This document shows positions 24,394 to 34,623 of a DNA stretch of 64,000 nucleotides, in pieces. The stretch comes from Pezicula radicicola (taxonomy: Eukaryota; Ascomycota; Leotiomycetes; Helotiales; Dermateaceae). The notes under the pieces are model-generated. The model searched no databases. It saw only the letters and a list, made by a program, of their open reading frames with translations, and had not been told where the DNA came from. Where the stretch lies: contig PDUO01000072.1 of assembly GCA_003008705.1 (NCBI GenBank), positions 88,304-152,303 of the forward strand, read 5' to 3'. The first letter of the stretch is position 1. Each line of letters starts with the position of its first letter. A program made the position numbers and the translations under genes.

Positions 24394-25015
24394 AGTAGCA
24401 GCTAGTTAGAATAATAAACAGCGAGCCTGAGATTGTGTGCGTGTGTAGTAGTAGTATCGATAGGTACACAGTTCTGTCTTTTATTCCTTCCTTCCATGTC
24501 CAGGTGCCTCGTGGCTGGTGCCTAAGGTACTACCTACCCACAACCTAAGGTAGGCACTAGAGTACCTTAAATATCCAAATAAGAAAAGTGATCAAACAAA
24601 CATCAAGAGTATTCGAGTAATTCGATCTTTACGAACCTCTGACTTAAGGCAATGATATACCCGTAAGTATCTAACTACGAGGGGCTGGTAGTCGTTTAGA
24701 GAGGAACATGGGCGTACATCCCTTATAAGGGTAAGTAGAGCAGGAAAGCCTCTTCGGAGGTCTGCGTACAGTACCTAGGCCCCCACTGATAGGTAGCATG
24801 GCGAAGGGCTTCTCGTAAGAGTAAGGTACCGCACAATCCTATTAGAAGCCGTGATGGGAGTTACCTTCGGGGACTTTGGGTTTTGTTGTTGTTATTGTTT
24901 TCCTTTTTTGGGGGTTTCGCTTAATAACCGCGCTCGCTACTCGCAAGTGGGGCGAGGCGAAGAGACTAACCCTTTCCACTAAGAGTCCTGTCTGTATTCG
25001 TGTTCGCTTGCTAAA
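24051..25015. other. Unassigned sequence with microsatellite
   Basis: A minus-strand frame (24318-24070, phrase SLCMIQVWPPGQAGRIFMQC) and an overlapping one are open but unrecognised. 24400-25015 is a non-coding, LTR-like block with imperfect inverted repeats around 24513-24570 (TGCCTAAGGTA and its partial complement). Its right edge abuts the truncated PKS, so it may be part of the sequence that replaced the PKS end. Confidence 0.35.
24345..24393. repeat. (AGT)n microsatellite
   Basis: About 16 uninterrupted AGT/GTA units. It has not decayed, so it is probably young or actively slipping. It lies between the second gypsy-linked frame and the LTR-like block. Confidence 0.95.
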
Positions 25016-28000
25016 CTAGATTTCTAGACTTAGTATATGTAAATCAAGAGAGACAGGGGGGAATATCTGAGGGCCTTTGAGATATTTAGCTCTAAATGTT
25101 GTAGATTTGGAGTTGCATTTAAATTTTAGTCTTCCACAGTGATAGGCCCCTAAACCGCCAAAGGGGTAAAAGCACTCCAAGGAAGTAGGGACGTACCTTT
25201 TCAAAGAGCTCAGTTTATTGTCGGTCAGTCTTGGAAACATGGCCAGTCCGTGTCTGCTAAACATAAGATTGCCGCCAATAATGAATCTTGATAGTTTATA
25301 GAATCGATGGTTAAAGCGTGAATGATGTGATAGAAAGAAGGGGCTAATAACCTTTGCAGCGTAGAAACAAGATGCGAGGTTTTGTCTGTTGTACCGCCAA
25401 TAATCATTAGGCTCTTATACTTTCTTGATAAGTCTAACGTTGATCTTACTAATGTAGCTGGAGTGTAAGTCAAAGGCTCGTAGAGTTGCTCTATACGATC
25501 ATCGACCGCCTGTGTAACAAAAGTCGAGTAACACTAGTACGAATACTCTATTTTTCCTAGCGCTAGAATTATCGTCTCTACACTACCAAAGCCTATTTTC
25601 TTAAGAAGCTCTTCCTACTCCGGTACTGAGATTTTAGGACCCCAAAATCTGTTGTTATGTTTCCCCAGCTGCCATCCTTCGAAAGCGCTGAAAAGTAAGG
25701 CGTCCTGTAGAATATGCTCGTTTGAGATTTCTAGGGCGATGAGGTGGCTACCGGACTTGAGTAGAAGACGGACATAGGTTATAGTTGGCTGTAGGTACTT
25801 CGTGGCATAAAGTACATTTACCGCGATTATCAAGTTATATCAAGTCGTATGAATTCCCCTTAAAGCCTTACCCCAAGGGATCTTGTTCAATATCAAGTAC
25901 CCGATAAATCATCCGATCGGCGTGCTCAGTAAAGGTAGCTTCAGCGTCCTCAAAAAAGCCGGCTGAGATATCTGTGAAGGTGTAGGAATCAAAATATTGG
26001 CCGATACACCCGAGAACAGCTCGAGTTGCTGAGCCAGTCCCAGCTCCAATCTCCAGGATCTTTATACGTGCATACCGAAATGCTAGTTGTCCGGCTATAT
26101 CGCCAACTTGCAGACTTATGTACTTTAGCTCTTGTTCTTGATTGTAGAATCTGGTGAGGAGATTGTCCTTGCGATATCATTGGGGTCTCACCGCGTAGGA
26201 AGACCAAGAAATTGTTCCTAATGGCCGCTGTCATCTCTACAATGATGGGTTGCGTGGTCTTTGCTAGATAGGCGAGGGTCTCCGTTGGATTTTCGTCGAC
26301 CCACGCCTTCATATAAAGGGGATGTTTTCCTTGACGTGTTAGCTCAACTACATGGTCAAACCATGCACCTACATCGATTCGGTGTCCTTCGAGTCTCTCC
26401 CTGTCCTGGATTGTCGATTTGGAAAGTAGTTCCTGGATGACTGAAAAGCATATATGCTGCGGGTCGTCGATATTGCCAAGCCAGAATTGCGAAGGCGGCG
26501 GCGATCCATGCGAAGGCTCAGCGTTAGGTTCAAGACAGCCCCAGGTAATTTCTGAGAACATTGGTCGATCATCACTTGGCGTAGGTTGCATTAGTGGAGT
26601 GACATGGACGCCTTCAAACTAGATCAGACTGTGACCGTAGAGGGTGAATAAGCTGATATCTCCCGACGCTCTATCTGGACCCAATCCGGTGACAGCCGCC
26701 TCAAATACGAGGGATTCGCCTGCTGAGATACCGCTCTTTTCGCAAAAGATTGGATTGATGATTGGTGTCTGGATTCGTGTTGGTATTTGGAGACGTGATA
26801 GCTCTCCATCACCAGGCGCCCTAATAGCACCAAGCAGGCATTGCAATCCGCAGTCCATTATTAAAGGGTAAAGAAGAAGAGAATCACTCCTTACATTGTC
26901 TAGGAAGCCGCTAGATGTATTCAGTTTACGCTCCAAAGACGTGATGCCGCGAAAGAGGCCTGTGTAGCCATAACTCAGCTTACTCAAGGAAGCATAGAAT
27001 TCATCCGTGTCTACCACCGACATCCCGGATGTGGAAGGAGGTTTTGAGGGCAGCAGGTTTGCGTCCATCTCTCCCCAAGTCACGACTAACTAACTGGCCA
27101 GATGCACAAGACTTGGGCGTCCCTCCAGTGTCCGCATGGTAGTTGAATGTTGTATAAGTGATGTCGCCCTCGGATCTTATTTGATACATTCGGAACAGTG
27201 TTTCGATGCCTTTAGTATCTTCGACGAAGGTGATGGCTTGGTCGATGGTAAGCTCATTAATCTGCACAAGGCGCATGGATCTTCCCTCTCCCATGATTCT
27301 GGCGGCTTCCAATGCCATAGCTACATAGCCAGTTGCGGGAAATATGGTCTAGGACTGGATCTGATGCCCATCAAGATATTCAAGATTGCTTTCAAACAGG
27401 AAGTTATGCCACCACCACTCTCCTTCAGTACTTTCCTCACTAAGATCCCTAAGAAGTTCATGGCGCGGCCCCCGGTTGATGTAGGCTTTGGATCTTCGCG
27501 ACTCGGTCCAGTAGGACTGGCTGTGATCAAAGTGGTAAGAAGGCAAATCATGGATGAATTGCAGCTTCCGGGATGGGTCACGGAGGGCCACATATTGTGC
27601 GATGTTTACCGCATCTGCTCCGAGATGTGTCCAGAGGGAGCCTATGGCAACTATAAGTGCCTCCACTCTGGTTGCACCACGACTCAGGGTGCCAATGTAG
27701 GGGATTTCAGAGGCTGTTTAGAAGGCTTCGAAAATGCCTGGAGAACTAGTCCCTTGGCGGCAGGATGCGGTCCGACTTCGATGATCAGACCAAGTGGGGA
27801 AGCTGTGATGGCTGCCATCAGGACCTGGTAGAAGAGGACCGGGTTGCACATGTTGTCCTTCCAATACTTTCCAACAAGAGCGGTAGCATGGCTCGAACCA
27901 TCTAGTTTTTCCCTCCCGTACATAGTCGAGTACCATGCCGTCGCGGTTGGCTGTCCTAGTTGGATCTTATATCCTGTTATTGTATGAAGGTAAGGGTCCG

Positions 28001-29657
28001 AGCAGGGCTCCATGTGATGGGAATGATATGCAGTGTCCACCAGCAGCGAACGGGCAAACTTGTTCTAGGTTTTCAGCTGTTGTCCCGCATCTTGAATGGC
28101 ATCTGCATCGCCTAAGAGCGTGACGCTGGGTGGGGAATTGTATACAGCTATAGTGATACACCCGGTAAACTCAGGCTATGTACAAAAGGCAGTCGCTTCT
28201 TGTATGGACAAACCCACGGCTAGTATACCACCGGTGGGCCACCTGTATTGCAGAGTCAGTGTTTTGAAACCAAGAAAGGGGCATGAGGAACCGAGTTTTG
28301 GAGGAAATTATCGACTTACTCTCCCTCGTAGATATATAATTCGGATTGCATCGCGTGTAGTACGGACACCAGCAGTATATGCAGCGCCGACTTCACCTTA
28401 AGAATGGCCCACGACTGTATTAAAGGAAGTTCCAAGGGCGGAGAGAAGTTTGACCAGTACTATCTGAACAGCGGTACAGACAGGCTGTACGACAGCAGCC
28501 TCTTGAATTCGAGAAGATGACTTTGGAGTAGACAGTTCATCGAGCAACGAAAAGTTTGGTTAGTACTCGGCGGGCAGCTCATCTAGCGATGTTTGTAATT
28601 CCTTAAACCAGCCTCGAGCGGCTGGGAAAGTGGAGATCGGGTCAAGACCCATTTGCGGCCACTGTGTACTCTGACCCGTAAAGATACCAAGAATCTACTT
28701 CTTTCCGGTGTCAGGCCGTGATATCATTGTCGATGGGGTATTAGCTTTCCAAAGTGCAAGTTCTCTCTAGATCTCGCGCTGCAGCTCATCAACAGTAGGC
28801 GCATAGAGCGTCAACCTGTACATGAGCGCTGAACGTTTTTAAATCAGGGACCAGGCCAGATCCATAAGTTTAACATGAGGATTGTCTCTTAGATATCTCG
28901 TATACTGTTCGAGGACAGCCCCAAGGGTCCGTTCTAAAGCAGCCGAAAAGGCGAATGGGAACAGGGTAAGCGGAGTTCTGCTCGCCCCATTTAGGAGGCT
29001 TTTTGGATTCTTATGCAAATTTGGTTCGTAACTCTCAAGGATAGTATACGAATTAGTACCACCAAATCCACTTAGGGTTAAGAAGGTCAGCTATCGTTTG
29101 TTTCCTTAACCTTGGAAATTTCACCATAGATTAACTTACAAAGAGTTTACTGAAACACGCTGTGGAACACCGGGGGGTAGTTGTGGCCACTTCGTAAGTT
29201 TAGTCGGTATCTTGAGACGCGATGAATAAGGTTCCAGCTTGGGATTCAACCGTTCGAAGTGTAGATTGGGAGGGATTAGCTCGTGCTGTATACACAAGGA
29301 TGCCTTGATTATACTAGCTAAACCAGTACACCCCTCGCCGTCTTGAAGTCGGAAGTTCGGATTAGTATATCTTCAAATCAAAAACGAGAGCAGAGGAGAA
29401 ATTCAAGACGTCCTCCTTAAACTAGGAAAGGTGAAGTGGGGAGTGGAAGACTTACGACCGATAACCGTCTTAATTGATCCCACATGCAATGCATCTTCGG
29501 TAGATGCTTTAGACCTCGCCCCAAAGAAGGCGTTATAGATACCTACAACCTCCTGATAATCTCCAGCTTATATACCCGCTATTATCCTTAATAAATATAA
29601 CTTAACAAGAGCGAAACATAAGTGGGCAGGCTAGAGGCTTTCGAGGTGATTGTCATA

Positions 29658-30324
29658 CAGTGTTACTAACAATATAAAAAAAACGATATAGCCCACTTCT
29701 ATATCGTTTTACTAGTAATAATATTACTATATTACCAATATAAACAATATCGTCATATAATTCTAAGAAATTCTAACTCTATATTAACTGTCTCTTCCTC
29801 TATAATTTCCTCTACTATAATCTCATCTATATCCCTATTTTCAAGTATATCAACATCCTTAATATTAAACGATTTCTTAAGATACTCCGTTGCTTTAAGG
29901 ATATCAGATCTAAGTCTATTCCGACGGTCCGTTAATGTAATCTTTGACCCAGAGAATAAGAAGCTATCTAAATAGATCTAAGCTACGATATGACTTTTTT
30001 TAGTTCTATGGTTGGCTAGCTTTTTGACTTTTTTTTGGCTTTTTTAATGTGTTTTGACATTCTGGCTTATTAAGCGAGCTCGCCTAGTGTAGCCACGTGA
30101 GCCTATTTCGAAGCCTATATAGGAGCCTATATAGGAGCCCATTTTGGGTTAAACAATATCGTAATATAACAATATACCGTGATATAGGCACTCTTATATC
30201 ATATCATTTCACGACAATATAGGGCTTCTAATATCATATCATCATGTCACAATATAGGAATTGTGATATCGTTTTACCTATATTGCTAGCGAAACAGTAT
30301 ATTGCCATATTGTTAGCAACACTG
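29658..30324 (-). mobile_element. Non-autonomous hAT element in the PKS
   Basis: Termini are inverted repeats with the core CAGTGTTRCTAACAATAT (R is A at the left, G at the right). The element is flanked by a perfect 8-bp target duplication, TTGTCATA (29650-29657 and 30325-30332). CAGTG ends plus an 8-bp duplication define the hAT superfamily. Subterminal copies of CAATAT and ATATCGTTTT, the kind of motif hAT transposases bind, occur many times near both ends. The element is 667 bp and has kept a short piece of transposase. It lies where the KS reading is interrupted, next to a GTAAGT, possibly inside a PKS intron. Confidence 0.9.
29753..29968 (-). pseudogene. hAT transposase C-terminal fragment
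   Basis: The minus-strand frame reads LTDRRNRLRSDILKATEYLK followed by an acidic tail and its own TGA stop (29755-29753). This is the C-terminal dimerisation segment of hAT transposases, in which a Ser/Thr-Asp-x-R-N-R-L motif precedes a helix. About 72 codons survive with no stop. The catalytic region is gone, so the element is an internal-deletion derivative that would depend on a transposase from elsewhere. Confidence 0.8.
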
Positions 30325-31140
30325 TTGTCATATGACAACATGAAGGCAAAGAAATAAATACACTTACTGCCTGCCATGAGCTTCAAAATGCTGCGGTGGT
30401 CGATCCTCTGGACGATTCGGATCAAGCCCAGCGAGGGCATAAGTCGAGCGCATCAACTGCTCCTGAGCTTTGCCCGAAGGTGGATGGGTTACATACCTAG
30501 TTAACACCTAAGGCTCTAATCATACATTCTATCGGGTCACTACCTATCAGCGATAGCATCACTAAGTCGCTTTAGGATCAAAGAGGCTACTCCTTCTCCT
30601 CGTACGTAACCATTCGCCTTATGGTCCCACATACGACCACCGCTCTCTGGTGACAGCATGTGCACATTTGACGCCGCGAAGTACAAGTTGGGAGACAAAA
30701 TCAGGTTCGTTCCTACAGCTGCAACAACTGTACATTCGCCACTTTGGAGGGCAGAGATGCCCTGATGAAGAGCTACCATGCTCGAAGAACAAACAAGCTG
30801 TGTCGATTGACATGGATGGGCCCTTCCAATCAAAAAAAATAAGAGATCCGGTTTGCTAGGTTATTGCGTGCAAGACCGGAAATGGCCTAAAGCCAAGATT
30901 TCGGAGTCAGAATTGCTTGATGGAACGGATGGGAGGAGACAGAGGATAAATTCTCAAGCATTTTCAGACAACAATATCTTTGGCTGTTCGAGATACCCCA
31001 AGAATCCCCCCAAATGGACCAAGTACTCATATATTCTGGTACAACCTTATCCAATTCCACAATGGCTTCCCAGTCTGCACACATGACTCCACAAAAGACA
31101 CCCATGGGTGAGCTCCGAAGAGCTCTTCTAGCACCATCGG

Positions 31141-31485
31141 TAGGTCAGCTTGAGCAACTTGAATTCGGATATAGCCACATCGCCACGGCTCAGTAGAAGC
31201 TCCATCGCATCAAAACTGTATCCGTCGTAGTTTGATGGCTGTCCTGGCGAGCCTGAACTAAAACCCTTGCTTCATCATGCAATATGTCTAGGATAAATGG
31301 GGGGGGGGGAATTTGGAGAAGGCTGAGGAGGACTCTAGTATAGACGGAACCTTAACACGATTGAGAACAAGTGGTTGAGCTGTTGACACTCCGCGCTCAT
31401 AGAAGAGACTCTAGTGTCTGTAGCTGTGCCTAAATCAATCTCTCCCTGTTCTTACATGTTATTAATTATCCTGCCTGTACAAACA
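31141..31485. other. Spacer between PKS start and next gene
   Basis: No gene. It contains a run of nine to ten G (about 31301-31310). The 5' end of the PKS is not preserved here: the KS starts without its usual leader. Confidence 0.5.
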
Positions 31486-32202
31486 TCACGTATGTATCCG
31501 ACGGCTCTTCTGTATAATACGTCTACTGCGACGACAAGACTTCCTAGCACTCTCTACCTTCTTCGGCCTCTTCCCACACCGGCCAGGTTGCGCTTTCGGT
31601 TTCCTCTGCATCTCCCGGAGCTTGTTCTCGCAGTACTCGGCAACAATGTCCATCGTAGCCTCCCCTCTGTCAACAACCTCATGGTACCTCCGCATCTCGT
31701 CTGCCGAGTATCCACGGCACGCCATCTCTGATATCAGACGAGCAGCAGCATCCTGTGCGCGAGCCTGTGCCGGGAAGAAGACATCGCGCGTCGAGCGTCT
31801 CCGGTTGTATTCAGTCATCTTAGAATCGTATTCGTGATAGAGCACGGCCAATGATGGCGGCAGATGGGAGACTGATGTCGCACACTCCATAATCAGCTTC
31901 ATGTGGATTGACTCGGCTGAGGAGTGGAGTGGCTCTTGATCCCATCGTCGTGCGCGGTCAATTTCGTCATCGCTGAGACCCCAATTCCGGAGCATCTCGC
32001 TGGCGGTATTGGTAGGATCTGGATCGCTCTCGCAATTTGAGGGCGACATTATTGGTGTCGCTGGAGTATATAGCTTGGCATCGAGGTCGTCGAGATCGAT
32101 ATATTTGATGTAGAGGGGAGAGGGAGGTTGTAGTGGGGAGGTGGATGATGCTCGGGGGGGCGTGATGGCTTTGGGTTCGTCGCGATGGCCGGTAAATGCC
32201 AT
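31486..32202 (-). CDS. Hypothetical protein, apparently intact
   Basis: A minus-strand frame without any break, high GC and no RIP pattern. I chose the ATG at 32202-32200 (MAFTGHRDEPKAI), which gives 238 codons; the frame is open 16 codons further upstream but without ATG there. A different-frame ATG at 32252 follows an A/C-rich leader (CACCACCAACATCAATCC) typical of expressed fungal genes, so a short first exon is possible. The product is Pro/Ser-rich at the start, has a helical charged middle (WGLSDDEIDRARRWDQEPL) and ends with a very basic tail (KSCRRSRRIIQKSRRIHT), suggesting a nuclear or nucleic-acid-associated role. No family recognised. It is divergently arranged with the kinase gene. 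Confidence 0.6.
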   Translation of the reverse strand: MAFTGHRDEPKAITPPRASSTSPLQPPSPLYIKYIDLDDLDAKLYTPATPIMSPSNCESDPDPTNTASEMLRNWGLSDDEIDRARRWDQEPLHSSAESIHMKLIMECATSVSHLPPSLAVLYHEYDSKMTEYNRRRSTRDVFFPAQARAQDAAARLISEMACRGYSADEMRRYHEVVDRGEATMDIVAEYCENKLREMQRKPKAQPGRCGKRPKKVESARKSCRRSRRIIQKSRRIHT

Positions 32203-32455
32203 ATCTGGATTCTGGGAGACGTCAGTAGAGAAGGTCCACGATGCACACACATTGATGTTACGGACGGCGCATGTGGTGATGTCTTTGCTGAATGCGACGA
32301 CGACGGCGTTGATGGATTGATGTTGGTGGTGTTTTGTGTTGCAGGTGCAAGCGGTAGAGGAGCCAGACCGCCTTTATTTTCTGCCCGGCAATATCTTTCA
32401 AAGGATTTCTACCGCATACTGCACTGTAGCAGGGTTCCCCGCTCTAAACCCAGCC

Positions 32456-32878
32456 TATGGAGGATTATTACGCTAATTTGGGTCAAAACTCTTCCGACAT
32501 TCGGAAAGCCTTTTCTGCCGGTAAAATTAGATAGGCTCCCTATAATTATAGGCTATAGCCTCCCTAAGAATATAAGCTATACCTTCCCTAAAAATATAAG
32601 CTGTAATACCCCGAAAAATATAGGCTGTAGTACCCTAAAAATACAGGCTATAGTACCCTAAAAAATATAGACTATAGTGCCCCGAAAAATATAAGCTATA
32701 GTACCCTAAAAAATATAGGCTGTAATACCCTAAAAATATAGGCTTTAGTACCCTTAAAGTATAGGCTATACTATATTCTTAGGGCTCTACTACTTACCGC
32801 CTTAAAAGCGGTAAGAATAAAATACTATTTTTAGAACAGGAAGAGTTTTGGCCCAAGTGAGCGTAATAATCCTCCATA
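32456..32878. mobile_element. TA-flanked MITE with internal minisatellite
   Basis: Inverted terminal repeats of about 38 bp (left end 32458, right end 32876; both start TGGAGGATTATTACGCT and share CAAAACTCTTCC, with three mismatches) are flanked by TA on each side (32456-32457 and 32877-32878). That is the signature of a Tc1/mariner-type non-autonomous element of 419 bp. The interior is largely a tandem array (see next entry) and has no coding capacity. It sits between two divergent genes, its right end 93 bp before the kinase ATG. Confidence 0.9.
32530..32775. repeat. Degenerate ~26-bp tandem array inside MITE
   Basis: About nine units of the form TATAGGCTATAGTACCCTAA plus a short A run, each differing by a few bases (AGGC/AAGC, TACCC/TGCCCC). 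The units contain the short palindrome-like TATAGNCTATA. The array fills most of the MITE interior. It is a tandem repeat with no unique spacers. Confidence 0.9.
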
Positions 32879-32969
32879 CCAGCCTCCCTCCTCGTCTCGT
32901 TCTCCAACATAATACATACAATACTGTACAACAACGACAACAACACCAACACCAACACCAACACCAAAC
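32879..32969 (+). promoter_or_regulatory. CAACAC-rich 5' leader of kinase gene
   Basis: The 90 bp before the kinase ATG end in repeated CAACAC/CAACAA units (about 32931-32968), a pyrimidine/A-rich G-free leader typical of expressed filamentous-fungal genes. The MITE ends immediately upstream, so the core promoter must lie in or beyond the MITE. Confidence 0.55.
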
Positions 32970-34623
32970 ATGGACCCAACAGCATTCACATCCTCTCTGT
33001 TGTACGACCTGTCCCGAATTATCTGCTTCCTGCAAGCCGATTCAAAATATGCCGAGTGGGCTTTCTCACTTGTCCACAACCGAAAACACCTTGCACCGAG
33101 ACATAGCGACGACGTATCGTCAGGTGCCGACGCCGAGTTGGATGCCGACGAGCGTGAAGTGACACCGACCGTTGAGGCCTCAAAAACAATGAACGAGCCC
33201 AACCTGCTGGCTCTTACGACGGATGTCGATCGCCTGTTCGATCCCTCCACAGGACATCACCTGGGTTCAGATAGTGAGACTTGTGACATTCTGCTGGACG
33301 ATAGCGTTTCTCGTGGTGTAAGCTCGAAGCATCTTCGCCTCTTTATTGATGACAAAAGCCCTGGAAATCTCACTCTACAAAACTTGTCTGGCAATGCGGT
33401 ACGAGTTATATCTCATGAGGAAAGGATTAATGAGAAGCTTATTCGAGGACAACAAATCCTACTCCACCGTGGAACTTGGACAATCTATCTACATGTTCAA
33501 GTAGATATTGTATTCAAGATTATTTTCCCTGATCATGGTGACGACTTCGTAGCATACAAGCAGAATCTGTTGAAATTCTACACAGCAAATGTTGCAGCAA
33601 GTCATGCCCTTCCGGCCGTTAACTCCAGAAATAACAACTCAAAAGACTCTGCTGAACAAACACCGCTTGTAAGAGAGCCCCCTTACCTCATCGACTGGAC
33701 AAGTGGGGGAATTATTGGTCGCGGATCTTTTGGAACCGTTAGACGTGCTACAAGCCGTCTTACTCAAGAAGTCTTTGCTGCTAAAATATTTAACCAGCAA
33801 GGAGACGTTTATACAGAATTGGGTTTTCTTCAAACACTTCGTCACGTAGGCTCCCTTTACCTTCTCTAGACTCTACCATATCTAACAGCCTTCGAAGAAG
33901 CACATTGTCCGGTACAATGCCTTTATTCAAATCCAAGGATATGATATTATAATTATGGAGTTCCTTATGGGCGGCAGCCTCTACGACAAGATAAAGGAAC
34001 ATAATAAGGACGGAGACCTTGAACCTATACCTCGCGCTAGAATATATTGGAGCCAGCTTGCCGGGGCTTTGAAGTTCCTCCATTCACAGAACGTAATACA
34101 TCGAGATATCAAACCACCAAACATTATCTTTAATACTAGAGGTGATCTAAAGTTATGCGACTTTGGACTATCAAAACGGCTCGTTACAAAGGAAGACAAA
34201 ACGGGTACACAACTCGGAAGCCCACATTACGCCGCACCTGAAATCTTCGAAGGACAAGCCTATTCTTTTTCCACAGATATCTGGTCCCTCGGTATTGTCG
34301 TTCTAGAAATGTACAAGCGATGTCCACCAAAGGTAGAATCATGGCGAATTGCAGGAACCGATAGTTCGGCTTGGGATAGGTGGCTTCAATCTGTATTACT
34401 GTGTGCGAAAGAATTACCGCAAGATTTGACCTTACTTCAACAGCAGCTTATAGAAGATAGTAAATTAAGACTACAAGTAGACGATTTAGTAGTTGGTCTT
34501 CGAGGGCAGTCTGTGGGTTTAATGGTACCTAAGTCGAGCGCTGTTTCTGAAGCGAGGAAATTAAGGAGAGAGGTGGAGGATAGTGGTTTAGTAAATAAAA
34601 GAGAGGGGAAACGGAGGGGGTAG
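32970..34623 (+). CDS. FHA-domain serine/threonine protein kinase, one intron
   Basis: ATG at 32970. Exon 1 32970-33845, intron 33846-33888 (43 nt, GTAGGC...CTAACAG, phase 0), exon 2 33889-34623; 536 codons. Residues about 75-185 form an FHA-like phosphothreonine-binding region (SRGVSSKHLRLFIDD is the S-x-x-H core). The kinase domain follows: glycine loop GIIGRGSFGTV, ATP-binding Lys in FAAKIF, HRDIKPPN catalytic loop, CDFGLSKR, YAAPEIFEG and DIWSLGIVVLEM. All catalytic residues are present. FHA plus kinase resembles the Rad53/Chk2 layout, but the order of short FHA and compact kinase and the lack of an SQ/TQ cluster make a lineage-specific kinase more likely. The lobe after DIWSLG is short. 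No RIP stop is present, unlike almost every neighbour, so I regard it as a functional gene. Confidence 0.82.

Larger units (their letters stand above)
25016..31140 (-). pseudogene. Highly reducing type I polyketide synthase, truncated
   Basis: Domains on the minus strand: KS (about 31140-29040; DTAC and SSSMVALHQ around the active Cys, GFGGTNSYTILESYE at the end, about 29090-29035), AT (GHS nucleophile near 28401; EVGPHPAAKG near 27770), DH (YLDGHQIQS near 27355), C-methyltransferase (ILEIGAGTGSATRAVL near 26065-26020; YLQPTITYVRLLLKSG and FSAFEGWQLGKHN near 25800-25660) and a linker to 25016 (TLDLSRKYKSLMIIGGTTD). This order is that of fungal highly reducing PKSs. ER, KR and ACP are absent. 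Breaks include a 4-bp tandem duplication at the KS active-site Cys codon, a TAA directly after the AT nucleophile Ser (28400-28398), several ambers and a 667-bp hAT insertion. No tailoring genes or regulator of a cluster are nearby. The product cannot be inferred. Confidence 0.88.

Noticed and set aside
24400..25015. LTR partner of the gypsy element at 15440
   Set aside because: No second copy of this block is visible left of the gag start or elsewhere in the window, so it cannot be called an LTR.
26369..28161. Several plus-strand and alternate-frame open stretches across the PKS, including one of 231 codons at 27136
   Set aside because: They mirror the minus-strand PKS AT/DH reading, which shows clear family motifs; the opposite frames do not.
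32530..32775. Regularly repeated ~26-bp units suggesting a CRISPR-like array
   Set aside because: The units are directly adjacent and degenerate, without unique spacers, lie inside a MITE, and the genome is eukaryotic.
32794..33250. Minus-strand frames of 60-139 codons overlapping the kinase start and the MITE end
   Set aside because: They are complements of the CAACAC-rich leader and the kinase first exon; low-complexity (Val/Leu/Cys runs), no independent support.
31486..34623. A two-gene signalling or defence system formed by the divergent unknown gene and the FHA kinase
   Set aside because: Shared promoter position alone is weak; the unknown protein has no recognisable domain and no other partner is near. 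Kept only as separate genes.
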